NCBI GenBank assembly: GCA_050260515.1
Contig: JBLNCI010000002.1
Span: 1-64,000, forward strand
Direction: 5' to 3'
Length of the DNA: 64,000 nucleotides
Source: DATJIG01 sp050260515
Lineage (GTDB): Bacteria > Pseudomonadota > Alphaproteobacteria > SMXQ01
The stretch's first letter is position 1. Each line of letters begins with the position of its first letter. The notes under the pieces are model-generated. The model saw only the letters and a list, made by a program, of their open reading frames with translations. It had not been told where the DNA came from and ran no database searches. Shown one piece after another: positions 43,741 through 51,714 of this stretch. Made by a program: the position numbers and the translations under genes.

Positions 43741-44781
43741 TCAGCGCGGGAGCGTCGGCACGACGACGGGTGGCGCGTCGTCCCCGGACAGCGTGTTCAG
43801 GAACGCGATCAGATCGGCTTTCTCGCGGGCCGTGAGCCCGAGCGGGCGGATGAGCTCCGACCGGCTCGGACGGTCGATGCCGCCGCGGTCGTAGAGATCG
43901 ATGACGGCCTCGAGCGTCGCCTCGGACCCGTCGTGCATGTAGGGCGCGCGGCGCGCGACATCGCGCAACGTCGGCGTCTTGAACGCGTGCTGCAGCTTCT
44001 GCGACGTCGGGAACAGCCGGCCGCGTCCGATGTCGTCGCCGGTCGCGGTGCCGATGTCGTAGAACGCGCCGTCGGTGAAGTTCCAGCCGCTGTGGCACTC
44101 GGCGCATCCCGCCTTGCCGTTGAACAGGTCGAAACCACGCTTCGCCGCTTCGCCGATCGCCGACTCGTCGCCTTCGATCCAGCGATCGAAGGGGGCCCGG
44201 CCGGAGACGACGGTCCGCTCGAAGGTCGCGATGGCGGCCTCGATGCCCTCGCGGCTCGGCTCGGGATCGTCGGGGAACGCGTCGGCGAACGCCTTGCGGT
44301 ACCCCGGGATGGCGGCGAGCGCCGCGACGAGGTCTTCCTGCTTCCGGTTCATGTTCGCGGGGGAGAGGATCGGCCCGAACGCCACCGCCTCGAGATTGCG
44401 GAACTTGCCGTCCCATCCCAGAACCCGCGACCACGCCATGTTGACCATCGCGGGGACGCGAACCGGAAGCGCCTTGCCGCCGGCGCCGATTGCCCGCGGC
44501 AGTCCGTTGCTCCACGACAGCGCCGGGTTGTGGCAGCTCGCGCACGACAGCGCGCCCGATCCCGAGAGGATCGGATCGAAGAACAGCATCCGCCCGAGTT
44601 CGGCCTTTGCCTCGGAATACGGGTTTTCCGACGGGAACGGGATCTCGGCGGGACGACGATAGGTCTGCTTCAGGGCGGCGCGGTCGGATGAACGATCGGC
44701 GGCGACGGCCACGGCGACAGCGGCGGCGATCAGCGCGAGCGCGCCGGCCACCGCGACGCCACGCCGCGCGACGCCCGTCAT
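43741..44781 (-). CDS. Di-heme cytochrome c peroxidase
   Basis: A 346-residue periplasmic peroxidase of the CcpA/MauG superfamily. The N-terminal signal or anchor is VAVAGALALIAAAVAVAVAADR. Two heme c sites are present: C80-x-x-C83-H84 (CASCHNPALSW) and C226-x-x-C229-H230 (CAECHSGWNF). KTPTLRDVARRAPYMHDGS holds the distal methionine-like region, and GRMLFFDPILSGSG is the usual start of the fold. It reduces peroxide with electrons from a small donor, perhaps the adjacent cupredoxin. The ATG overlaps the sensor kinase stop by ATGA. Confidence 0.93.
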   Translation of the reverse strand: MTGVARRGVAVAGALALIAAAVAVAVAADRSSDRAALKQTYRRPAEIPFPSENPYSEAKAELGRMLFFDPILSGSGALSCASCHNPALSWSNGLPRAIGAGGKALPVRVPAMVNMAWSRVLGWDGKFRNLEAVAFGPILSPANMNRKQEDLVAALAAIPGYRKAFADAFPDDPEPSREGIEAAIATFERTVVSGRAPFDRWIEGDESAIGEAAKRGFDLFNGKAGCAECHSGWNFTDGAFYDIGTATGDDIGRGRLFPTSQKLQHAFKTPTLRDVARRAPYMHDGSEATLEAVIDLYDRGGIDRPSRSELIRPLGLTAREKADLIAFLNTLSGDDAPPVVVPTLPR

Positions 44782-46673
44782 GCGACCTCGCGGATGCAGC
44801 GTTCGGCGGGCAGCCGCAGCGTGATCGTGGTGCCCGAACCGGGCGCGGTCTGGATCGCCAGCGACCCGCCATGGAGCTGAACGAGTCGCTGCACCAGCGG
44901 CAACCCGAGGCCGGTGCCTTCGTAGCGGCGGTTCAGCGCCCCGTCGATCTGCCGGAACGGCTCGAGGGCGAGCTTCACGTCCTCCGGACGCATGCCGATG
45001 CCGGTATCGCACACGGAGATGGTCACGTCGCCGTTGGGCAGCGCGCGCGCCGAGACGACGATGCGGCCGCCAGCCGGCGTGAACTTCACCGCGTTCGACA
45101 GCAGGTTCAGGACGATCTGCTTCAGGCGACGCTCGTCGGCCCGCACCGCCGGTATGTCGCTCGGCAGGTCGATCGCGAGCTCGAGATCCGCTTCCTTGGC
45201 GCGCCCGCTGATGATGCGGTTGCAGGTGGCGACGACATCGCCGATGTCGACGTTCTCCTCCTGCAATTCGAGGCGGCCGACCTCGATCTTGGAGAGATCG
45301 AGCACGTCGTTGATCAGACTCAGCAGGTGGCGACCCGCGGTGTAGATGTCGTTGGCGTATTCCTGATACCGCGCGTCGACAGGCCCCATGATCGCGTCGC
45401 GGATGATCTCCGAAAAGCCGAGCACCGCGTTCAGCGGCGTCCGCAGCTCGTGGCTCATGTTGGCGAGGAATTCGCTCTTGGAGCGGCTCGCCGATTCCGC
45501 CTGCTCCTTGGCCTCGCGCAGCACCGTCTCGCGCTCTTTCAGCAGCGTGATGTCGCTGCCGATGATGACGTGACCGCCATCGGCGGTGGGGCTGCGGCTC
45601 AGGCGGAGCCAGCGGCCGTCGAACAGCGAAATCTCGCCGGTGCGATCGGCGAGCGCGGCCTCGAGCTTGTCCGGCAGGGGATTCCCCGGCGCGAACCGGT
45701 CGGCGAGGTCGGGGAAGAACGCGATGACCTGCGAGTTCGACAGCACGATGCGTCCTTCGCTGTCGAGCAGGATCACGCCCTCGTCCGAGCTCTCGATCGC
45801 GTTCACCAGCCGCGTCTGCGCCGATAGCCGCGCGCTGACCTCGCGCTCCATCATGCGTCGGATGTTGTCGCGCATCACCGCCATCGAGCCGAGCAACTGG
45901 CCGAGCTCGTCGTCGACCGCGGGCCCGATCTCGACGTCGAGCTCGCCTTCGGCGATCCGACGCGCCGCATGCGAGGCGGAGGCGATCGGCCGCACCATCC
46001 GCCGCGCGAGCAGCACCGCGATCATGATGCTGAGGAGAAGCGCGGCGACGGTCGCGGCGATGGCGAACTCGCGATAGGTGGCAATCGACTGCAACGCCTT
46101 CTGCCGGCCACGGAAGCCGTCCTCGGCGGTGAGCTCGACGAGGTTGTCGAGCGAGTCGACGACGGCCGCCGCCATGCGATCGAGCGCGGCGTAATCGGCC
46201 GTCGCGGCGTTGCCGGCGAGAAGCTCATGGCGGAGCGCGTTCCACTCCGCGACCTGAAGCCGGGTGGCCCGCGCGGCCGCGCCGGCGCGCGTCGACGTCG
46301 AGCGCTCCTCGGCGACGGTGAGGCTCGCGCCGAGCGAGCGATCGAGATCCGCGATCTTGGCGTCGAGCGCGTCGCGGCGGTCGTTGTTGTCGGCGGCCTG
46401 ACGCTGGGCGACGGCGAGCTCCATCGCGGTGAAGCTCGACAATGCGAGGCGGGCGTAGCTGATCGCCATCAGCGGCTTGTCATAGGTGTCGACGACCAGC
46501 CGTCCGGCCTGGCCGACGCTGGTCACCGCATAGCTGCCGAGAATTCCCGTGATGGCGGCGAGCGCGACGAACGCGAACAGGATCTTGCCGCGAATCGTGA
46601 GCGCCCGCGCCCGAATCCGGCGCGCGGCCGTGGCCATCAATTCAGCCAAACGCACCGGCAACCCCTCACCCAC
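44778..46673 (-). CDS. Membrane sensor histidine kinase
   Basis: A 631-residue hybrid-free sensor kinase. Transmembrane helix 1 is ILFAFVALAAITGILGSYAV (about 31-50). It is followed by a periplasmic helical sensor of about 165 residues, helix 2 (FAIAATVAALLLSIMIAVLL), HAMP (RRMVRPIASASHAARRIAEGELDVEI) and a PAS-like domain (AIESSDEGVILLDSEGRIVLSN). HisKA is SEFLANMSHELRTPLNAVLGFSEI, and the ATPase ends DTGIGM and GTGLGLPLV. The GTG start at 46673 is uncertain; ATG 46637 is possible. It is translationally coupled to the cytochrome c peroxidase. No response regulator is adjacent. Confidence 0.92.
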   Translation of the reverse strand: MGEGLPVRLAELMATAARRIRARALTIRGKILFAFVALAAITGILGSYAVTSVGQAGRLVVDTYDKPLMAISYARLALSSFTAMELAVAQRQAADNNDRRDALDAKIADLDRSLGASLTVAEERSTSTRAGAAARATRLQVAEWNALRHELLAGNAATADYAALDRMAAAVVDSLDNLVELTAEDGFRGRQKALQSIATYREFAIAATVAALLLSIMIAVLLARRMVRPIASASHAARRIAEGELDVEIGPAVDDELGQLLGSMAVMRDNIRRMMEREVSARLSAQTRLVNAIESSDEGVILLDSEGRIVLSNSQVIAFFPDLADRFAPGNPLPDKLEAALADRTGEISLFDGRWLRLSRSPTADGGHVIIGSDITLLKERETVLREAKEQAESASRSKSEFLANMSHELRTPLNAVLGFSEIIRDAIMGPVDARYQEYANDIYTAGRHLLSLINDVLDLSKIEVGRLELQEENVDIGDVVATCNRIISGRAKEADLELAIDLPSDIPAVRADERRLKQIVLNLLSNAVKFTPAGGRIVVSARALPNGDVTISVCDTGIGMRPEDVKLALEPFRQIDGALNRRYEGTGLGLPLVQRLVQLHGGSLAIQTAPGSGTTITLRLPAERCIREVA

Positions 46674-46819
46674 CGGCTAGTCCTCGACGACGCGGTTTAA
46701 GAGTTTGATAAGCAATGCTGCGCCGCGTGGCCTTAACATAGGGTTAATGGGGATCCCGCGGATCGGCGGGCGGGACACCGGGGACCGGTGGCGCGTATGC
46801 GAGATGGCCCACCATCCCG

Positions 46820-47848
46820 TCAGGAATGCCCGAAGAATACGGCGTGGAAGCCGTAGTACGCGGCGATGCTCGCCGTCAGCGCCACCGCATAGGCGCCGAC
46901 GGCCAGGGTCGGCGACCGCAGCAGCGTCTTCCGTCCGTCGGCCGCGACCACCATGAGGATGGCGATGATCATGAGGTGGCCGATGGCGTCGATCTTGCCG
47001 AACTCGATCACGGCGCTGACGAACATGGCGCCGAGCAGGATCGCCGAGAGGCGGCGCACCAGCGGGGTCCACAGGAGCCCGAGCGCCAGGCCGAACTCGA
47101 TCACCCCCGCCGCCGTCATATAAAAGGACGGGTCCCAGCCCATCGCCAGCCGGGGATGCTGCTGCAGCAGCGGATACGTCCACTGCGGATAGGCCCATTT
47201 CTCGACCGACGCCCAGCACAGCGTGATGCCCGCGCCCCAGCGCACGACGTCGAGCCGGTCCCATCCGAATGGAGCCCAATCGAGCCCGCTCAGGATGAAG
47301 TAGGCGGCAAGGCCGAGGAAGATCGGGTAGTCCATCAGGTGGAATGGACCGTACGCGCTCACCGCGATCCCGTAGAGCACGACGATGCCGATTCCCGACA
47401 GCACCATGGTGCGGCGCCAGAACAGGCCGACGGCAATGGCGGCCTGAAGCCACGGAATCGCGGGCGACGCGGTCTTGAGTTCCGGTGTCAGGATCGCGCT
47501 GCCGAGCACCCACAGCGCGGTGAAAAACACGCAGCCGCAGCCGCGCAGAATGTCGTCGGTGCGCGGCCGGAGTCCGTCGGTGACACGGTCGATCGTCTGC
47601 AGGAGCGCGGCGCCGATCGCCGTCCGCTCGACGACGCAGGCCGCCCAGAGAACCGCGACCGCGATGGCGTTGAGCGCCCAGAAGCTCGGTGAGAGGACGT
47701 CCGCGAGGTTGCGCGGGGCGCCGGCGACGTTGAACGCCGCGAACCATTTCACGTGCGCGAAGGCCTGGGTCGGAAATCCGAGCCCCACCAGCGCCATCAC
47801 CGCAACGAGCGACGCCCGCCAAAGACTCCGATGCGAAACTGCCCGCAT
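46820..47848 (-). CDS. Polytopic membrane protein (DoxX-like region)
   Basis: A 342-residue integral membrane protein with an N-terminal hydrophobic signal-like segment and about eight further helices. ITLCWASVEKWAYPQWTYPLL and MTAAGVIEFGLALGLLWTPLVRRLSAILLGAMF resemble DoxX-type four-helix units, where the conserved Glu and the KxxxP region matter. Function is unknown. The region upstream (47849-48076) has no other gene on this strand. It is isolated from its neighbours, and no operon link is evident. Confidence 0.75.
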   Translation of the reverse strand: MRAVSHRSLWRASLVAVMALVGLGFPTQAFAHVKWFAAFNVAGAPRNLADVLSPSFWALNAIAVAVLWAACVVERTAIGAALLQTIDRVTDGLRPRTDDILRGCGCVFFTALWVLGSAILTPELKTASPAIPWLQAAIAVGLFWRRTMVLSGIGIVVLYGIAVSAYGPFHLMDYPIFLGLAAYFILSGLDWAPFGWDRLDVVRWGAGITLCWASVEKWAYPQWTYPLLQQHPRLAMGWDPSFYMTAAGVIEFGLALGLLWTPLVRRLSAILLGAMFVSAVIEFGKIDAIGHLMIIAILMVVAADGRKTLLRSPTLAVGAYAVALTASIAAYYGFHAVFFGHS

Positions 47849-48076
47849 CTCCCCCTACCGCTTCGTCGCCCCACTTCGACTACGCTTCGTTAATGATTAT
47901 TTCAGAAGGAGTACTGCGGGGCAACAGCGCTGTTTCGCCTAAGTCGCGGGATTCCCTTGGATTCCCGGAACCATCCACAGCGGGAGCCACGACCGGAGGG
48001 GGATTCCGACCTTAAGTATTTATTTACGAACTTGAGGCACAACACTCGCAACAACCAATATTCGGAGCGAGACGTG

Positions 48077-48232
48077 GTGATGGTGCTGGGTTTGGCCGCC
48101 GTTGTTCTCGGGGCAGTCGCGGCAATGAGCGCCGGCAACTTCCCGCCGCATCGCGCGCGACTCGAGCGCTGGGGCGGCGCGCTGCTGCTGAGCGGCGTGG
48201 CCCTGATCGCCCTCGCGTTCCCGATCGTCTGA
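48077..48232 (+). CDS. Small two-helix membrane protein
   Basis: A 51-residue protein (GTG 48077 or ATG 48080), found inside a longer open frame whose earlier part is unlikely to be coding. Two hydrophobic segments, VLGLAAVVLGAVAAMSAGNF and GGALLLSGVALIALAFPIV, flank a basic loop (PPHRARLERW). GGAG lies at a suitable distance upstream. Such proteins are common but unassigned. It is flanked by a low-GC stretch (about 48000-48065) that may hold its promoter. Confidence 0.55.
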   Translation: MMVLGLAAVVLGAVAAMSAGNFPPHRARLERWGGALLLSGVALIALAFPIV

Positions 48233-48294
48233 CGCGCTTCAGCCGCGCGGCGGCAAACCGCGCGACGCGTGCTATTCCGCCGTCGTATTAATGA

Positions 48295-49230
48295 TCAAGG
48301 GGTGGCGGACGCGCCCCGCCGGCACGGCGCGGCGAACAGGTCGCCGAGGCGCGCCATCAGCCGCCGCTTGATCGGGCGGATGAACAGCGCCTGCACCTGA
48401 TATAGCGCGTACAGCGCGACCGCCGTGCGGCGCCCGATCCTGAGCCCCATCCGGGCGGCGTAGCGGTCCCAGTACTTCCGGTAGAAATAATTCGTGTAGT
48501 AGACGTTCCAGAACGCCCGCGCGAGGTGGTTCACGCGGTTGCCGCCGGAGTTGTTCTCGGCGCGGCTGAGCTCGACGCAGAAGGCGTCGTTCGTCACCAG
48601 GATCTTGTGACCGTTGACGAACGCGTTCATCTGGAAATCGGACTCCTCCCGGAATCCGTTCCCCTTCGAGTAGAACGGGTCGTAGCTCAGCTCCTGGAGC
48701 AGCGACTTGCGGGTCAGGATCACCGGATTGGTCAACGGCATCTCGACGTCGCCGTCGAAGCGCGCGTCCTCGCGGAACTCGCAGACGTACTTGCGGACCG
48801 GCGGAAGATTGGAAAGCCCGTTGCCGAAGGCGGCGATCGCCTGCTCCGGCGTCTGGTCGCCCCGCTTGAACACCGCGCGCCGCCCGGAAACGATCGCGGC
48901 CCCGGTCGACTGCATCTTCCCGAGACATGTGGCCGCGTAGCCCGGCGCGATGTAGATGTCGTCGTCGGTGTACATCACGTACTCGTTGGTCGCGTTCTCG
49001 TAGCCGCGGATGCGGCTGTACGCCGCGCCCATACGGCGCTCGTTGCGGAGCACGACCGTGCGGGTCTCCGGGAACCGCGCCGCGATCTCGGCGATCACCT
49101 GATGGCTGTCGTCCGTGCCGCCATCGTCGACGAAGATAATCTCGGATACGAGCCGCTGACGGTAGAAGCTCTCACCGACGATCCGGATGGTGTGCGCGCG
49201 ATTGCGCGTCGGAACGACAAGCGTGATCAT
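48295..49230 (-). CDS. Family 2 glycosyltransferase
   Basis: A 311-residue GT-A fold glycosyltransferase. The N-terminal nucleotide-sugar site is MITLVVPTRNRAHTIRIVGESFYRQ, then IIFVDDGGTDDSHQVI. The metal motif is MYTDDDIYIAPG. A central FYSKGNGFREESDFQMNAF acts as the acceptor/ED-type block, and the C-terminus is basic with an amphipathic or reentrant segment. It is the last of three GT2 genes transcribed together. It would add a sugar to the growing exopolysaccharide repeat unit on the cytosolic face. Sugar and linkage are not readable. Confidence 0.92.
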   Translation of the reverse strand: MITLVVPTRNRAHTIRIVGESFYRQRLVSEIIFVDDGGTDDSHQVIAEIAARFPETRTVVLRNERRMGAAYSRIRGYENATNEYVMYTDDDIYIAPGYAATCLGKMQSTGAAIVSGRRAVFKRGDQTPEQAIAAFGNGLSNLPPVRKYVCEFREDARFDGDVEMPLTNPVILTRKSLLQELSYDPFYSKGNGFREESDFQMNAFVNGHKILVTNDAFCVELSRAENNSGGNRVNHLARAFWNVYYTNYFYRKYWDRYAARMGLRIGRRTAVALYALYQVQALFIRPIKRRLMARLGDLFAAPCRRGASATP

Positions 49231-49250
49231 AGCCGAAAATCCCCTAAGTC

Positions 49251-50219
49251 TCAGACACTGCCGGGAAGCTTCGCGAAGTGGCGACGGACGCGGATCCACA
49301 CGCTTTCCTCGCCCCGCCGCTCGCATCGGTCGATGTAGTCGCGCGCATCCTTGCGCAGCTTGTAGATCGAGGTGCGCTTGTTGCTGCGCGAGAAGCGGAT
49401 ACCCATCAGCGTCGCATCGAGGACCGCGCGGAGCGCCTGGGTCAGAAGCCCGTTGTACGCCCCCTTGACGACGCTCGCCGCCGCCGCGCGGGCGAGGCGC
49501 CAGAACGGCATCCCGAACTTGTAGTCGGTGTAGAGGCCGTTGCGGACGAGGTAGTAGTAGCGGCCGTCGTTCCAGCGCACGCGCGCCTCGGGATCGACGC
49601 GGTGCAGGACCGTGAGATCCGGCACGTACTTGATGCGGTAGCCGAGGTTGACCATGCGGTAGCTGAGATCGCGCTCCTCGCCGCCGAAAAACAGCGTCTC
49701 GTCGTACTCGCCGGCGGCGATGAATGCCTCGCGACGGATGGCGTTTCCGGCCCCGATGAAGCGCGTCACCAGGAACTCCTGATTGGCGTGGGACGTCGGC
49801 ACGCGCGGATAGTCCCAGCACATCTCGTCGTCCTGACGCGTGTAGTAATTGATGATCCGGAACGCGAGTGCGCCGAGACTGGGCTCGCCCTCGAAACGCC
49901 GGACGACGCGCGCGAGCGTCTGGGAATCGCCGAAGATCGCGTCGTTGTCGAGCGTCACGACGATGCGGGCGCTGCCCATCCGGGTCGCGATGTTGCGGCC
50001 ACGGGCCACGCCGACGTTGCCGCCGAGCTCCTTGAGCGAGACCTCGGGATGGCGCGCGGCCACCTCGCGGATACGCTCGAGATTCTCGGGCGTGCTGCCC
50101 TGGTCGACGATCTGCACGGCTTTCGAAACGCCCTCCTGCTCGAGCGCGCTCTGGATTGCGGCGATGGTGTCGTCAACCCGGTTCCACGACAGGATGATGA
50201 CGTCGACGTCGCGCGTCAT
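49251..50219 (-). CDS. Family 2 glycosyltransferase
   Basis: A 322-residue GT2 enzyme of the RfbN/WbbL-like type. It has DVIILSWNRVDDTIAAIQSALEQEG, QIVDQGSTPEN, GNVGVARGRN (typical GGNxGxxxGRN) and the DxD equivalent TLDNDAIFG. FIGAGNAIRREAFIAAGEYDETLFFGGEERDLSYRM is the canonical acceptor block. The ATG overlaps the stop of the upstream GT2 by ATGA. It probably transfers a deoxyhexose or similar sugar during exopolysaccharide assembly. Confidence 0.93.
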   Translation of the reverse strand: MTRDVDVIILSWNRVDDTIAAIQSALEQEGVSKAVQIVDQGSTPENLERIREVAARHPEVSLKELGGNVGVARGRNIATRMGSARIVVTLDNDAIFGDSQTLARVVRRFEGEPSLGALAFRIINYYTRQDDEMCWDYPRVPTSHANQEFLVTRFIGAGNAIRREAFIAAGEYDETLFFGGEERDLSYRMVNLGYRIKYVPDLTVLHRVDPEARVRWNDGRYYYLVRNGLYTDYKFGMPFWRLARAAAASVVKGAYNGLLTQALRAVLDATLMGIRFSRSNKRTSIYKLRKDARDYIDRCERRGEESVWIRVRRHFAKLPGSV

Positions 50220-51388
50220 GGTCCGATCTCTCCACTCTTGCGTACCGATCCGGCGGGTTCCCACGTGCCCACGAGGGTCCCGTTGTAGGCGCGCCACGCG
50301 CCGATGGCGGTGGCGACGAACGACTGCAGGACGTCGATGAGGACGGTGAAAGGCGGCAGACGCAGGCGCCAGCCGACCCAGGCGACGAACAATCCGACCG
50401 CGGTGACGATCAGCGCCAGCGGCAAGCTGAAGACGACGGCGAGCCACGCGAAGCCGCATGCCGCGGCGGCGGCCAACGTGACCGCGGTGAACCACCGCAA
50501 GAGCTTGTGGGAAACGTATTTGTACACCGTCAGTCCATCCAGGGCCCGGAGCTGCGGCCACAGCGCGAGATGCGCGCTGAAGCCTTGGCAGCCGATGCGA
50601 ATCTTACGCCGGAACTCCTCGTCCGGTTCCGCCGCCGCCCGTTCGAAAGCGCGGACATCTTCGGCACGCACGACGCGGTATCCTTTGCAGAGCACCGCGA
50701 GCGACACGTACATGTCGTCCGCGACACCCGAGGGGATCTGCGGCAGGCATTCGCGGCGAATGGCGTACAGCGAGCCGTCCGCGCCCATCGCAGAGCCGGT
50801 GTCGCTCTCGAGCTGCTTGATGCGCTCCTCGAGCCGCCAGTAGAGCGACCCGGTGGCGGCGGTGACGCTCTCGTTGCCGTTGACGAAGGTCAGGTGACCG
50901 CAGACGCAACCCACCGTCGGATCGGCGAAGTAGCGGCGCAGGTTGTCGAGCGCGTCGTGCGCGATCTCGACATTGGCGTCGATCAGCACGACGAGGTCGG
51001 CGCGGATGCGGTCCGCCAGACGGTTCAGGCCGTAGTTCTTGCCCCGGTTCTCCGCCGCGACCACCAGGTCGATGCGATCGGCATAGCGCCGGGCGATCTC
51101 GGCGGTGCCATCGGTCGCGCCGTCGACGTACAGCAGTATCTGGAGCTGCCCGCCCATCGCATCGCGGAGCGCAAGCAGGTTGTTCAGCGTCCGGCCGATG
51201 ACCGGCGCCTCGTTGTAGGCGCAGAGGCACACCGCGAACGTGAGCGGCGGAGCGCCCGTGGCGACGTCGACGGCGAGCGGTTGCGACCGCAGGGTGCGCA
51301 ACATCCTCAAGCTGAGCGGGTAAGTGATGAAGGGATGAACCGCGAGTACGAGGAAAAATGCCGCCGTCACAAACAGAATATCGGCCAC
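50216..51388 (-). CDS. Membrane-bound family 2 glycosyltransferase
   Basis: A 390-residue processive-type GT2. An N-terminal helix (ILFVTAAFFLVLAVHPFITYPLSL) precedes the catalytic core: FAVCLCAYNEAPVIGRTLNNLL, LLYVDGATDGTAEI, LIDANVEIAHDAL, GADGSLYAIRR and the ADDMYVSLAVLCKGYRV block. Two or more C-terminal helices follow (FTAVTLAAAAACGFAWLAVVFSLPLALIVTAVGLFVAW). A GTG start at 51388 with AGGGAGA is preferred over the upstream extension. It may build the polymer backbone. It is divergent from the Wzc-type kinase gene. Confidence 0.92.
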   Translation of the reverse strand: MADILFVTAAFFLVLAVHPFITYPLSLRMLRTLRSQPLAVDVATGAPPLTFAVCLCAYNEAPVIGRTLNNLLALRDAMGGQLQILLYVDGATDGTAEIARRYADRIDLVVAAENRGKNYGLNRLADRIRADLVVLIDANVEIAHDALDNLRRYFADPTVGCVCGHLTFVNGNESVTAATGSLYWRLEERIKQLESDTGSAMGADGSLYAIRRECLPQIPSGVADDMYVSLAVLCKGYRVVRAEDVRAFERAAAEPDEEFRRKIRIGCQGFSAHLALWPQLRALDGLTVYKYVSHKLLRWFTAVTLAAAAACGFAWLAVVFSLPLALIVTAVGLFVAWVGWRLRLPPFTVLIDVLQSFVATAIGAWRAYNGTLVGTWEPAGSVRKSGEIGP

Positions 51389-51714
51389 CGAAGTCTCCCT
51401 CTCGTTCCTTTGCGCGCGCAGGAATCTTGGCGAGGTAATAACCACCCCGGCTCTCCGCGACGCGCGCCGCGGCCGAGCCTGACGGTTCGGATTAGATGAT
51501 GCGGACTCCGACACCGACCGTGACAATTTGGTGGGTTTAAACGGCGGCCAAGCCCGTCCTTGCCCCTTGCTGTCGCGATGGCTCAAAGATCGAATGATCG
51601 CGCGCCGAAGTGATGGACGTGCGCAAAGATTTTGCTGTGCCGATGAGGTCTTCGCCTCCGTAGACATCACATCGAATCAATAGACACAAATCGCAATCGC
51701 GAGAGGTTCATACG
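51389..51714. other. Divergent intergenic region of the exopolysaccharide locus
   Basis: This 326-base gap has no gene. It is locally AT-richer than its surroundings (GACAATTTGGTGGGTTTAAACGG near 51521, and ATCACATCGAATCAATAGACAC near 51666). It must contain the promoters of the glycosyltransferase operon (minus) and the tyrosine kinase gene (plus). No terminator or RNA was recognised. Confidence 0.5.
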
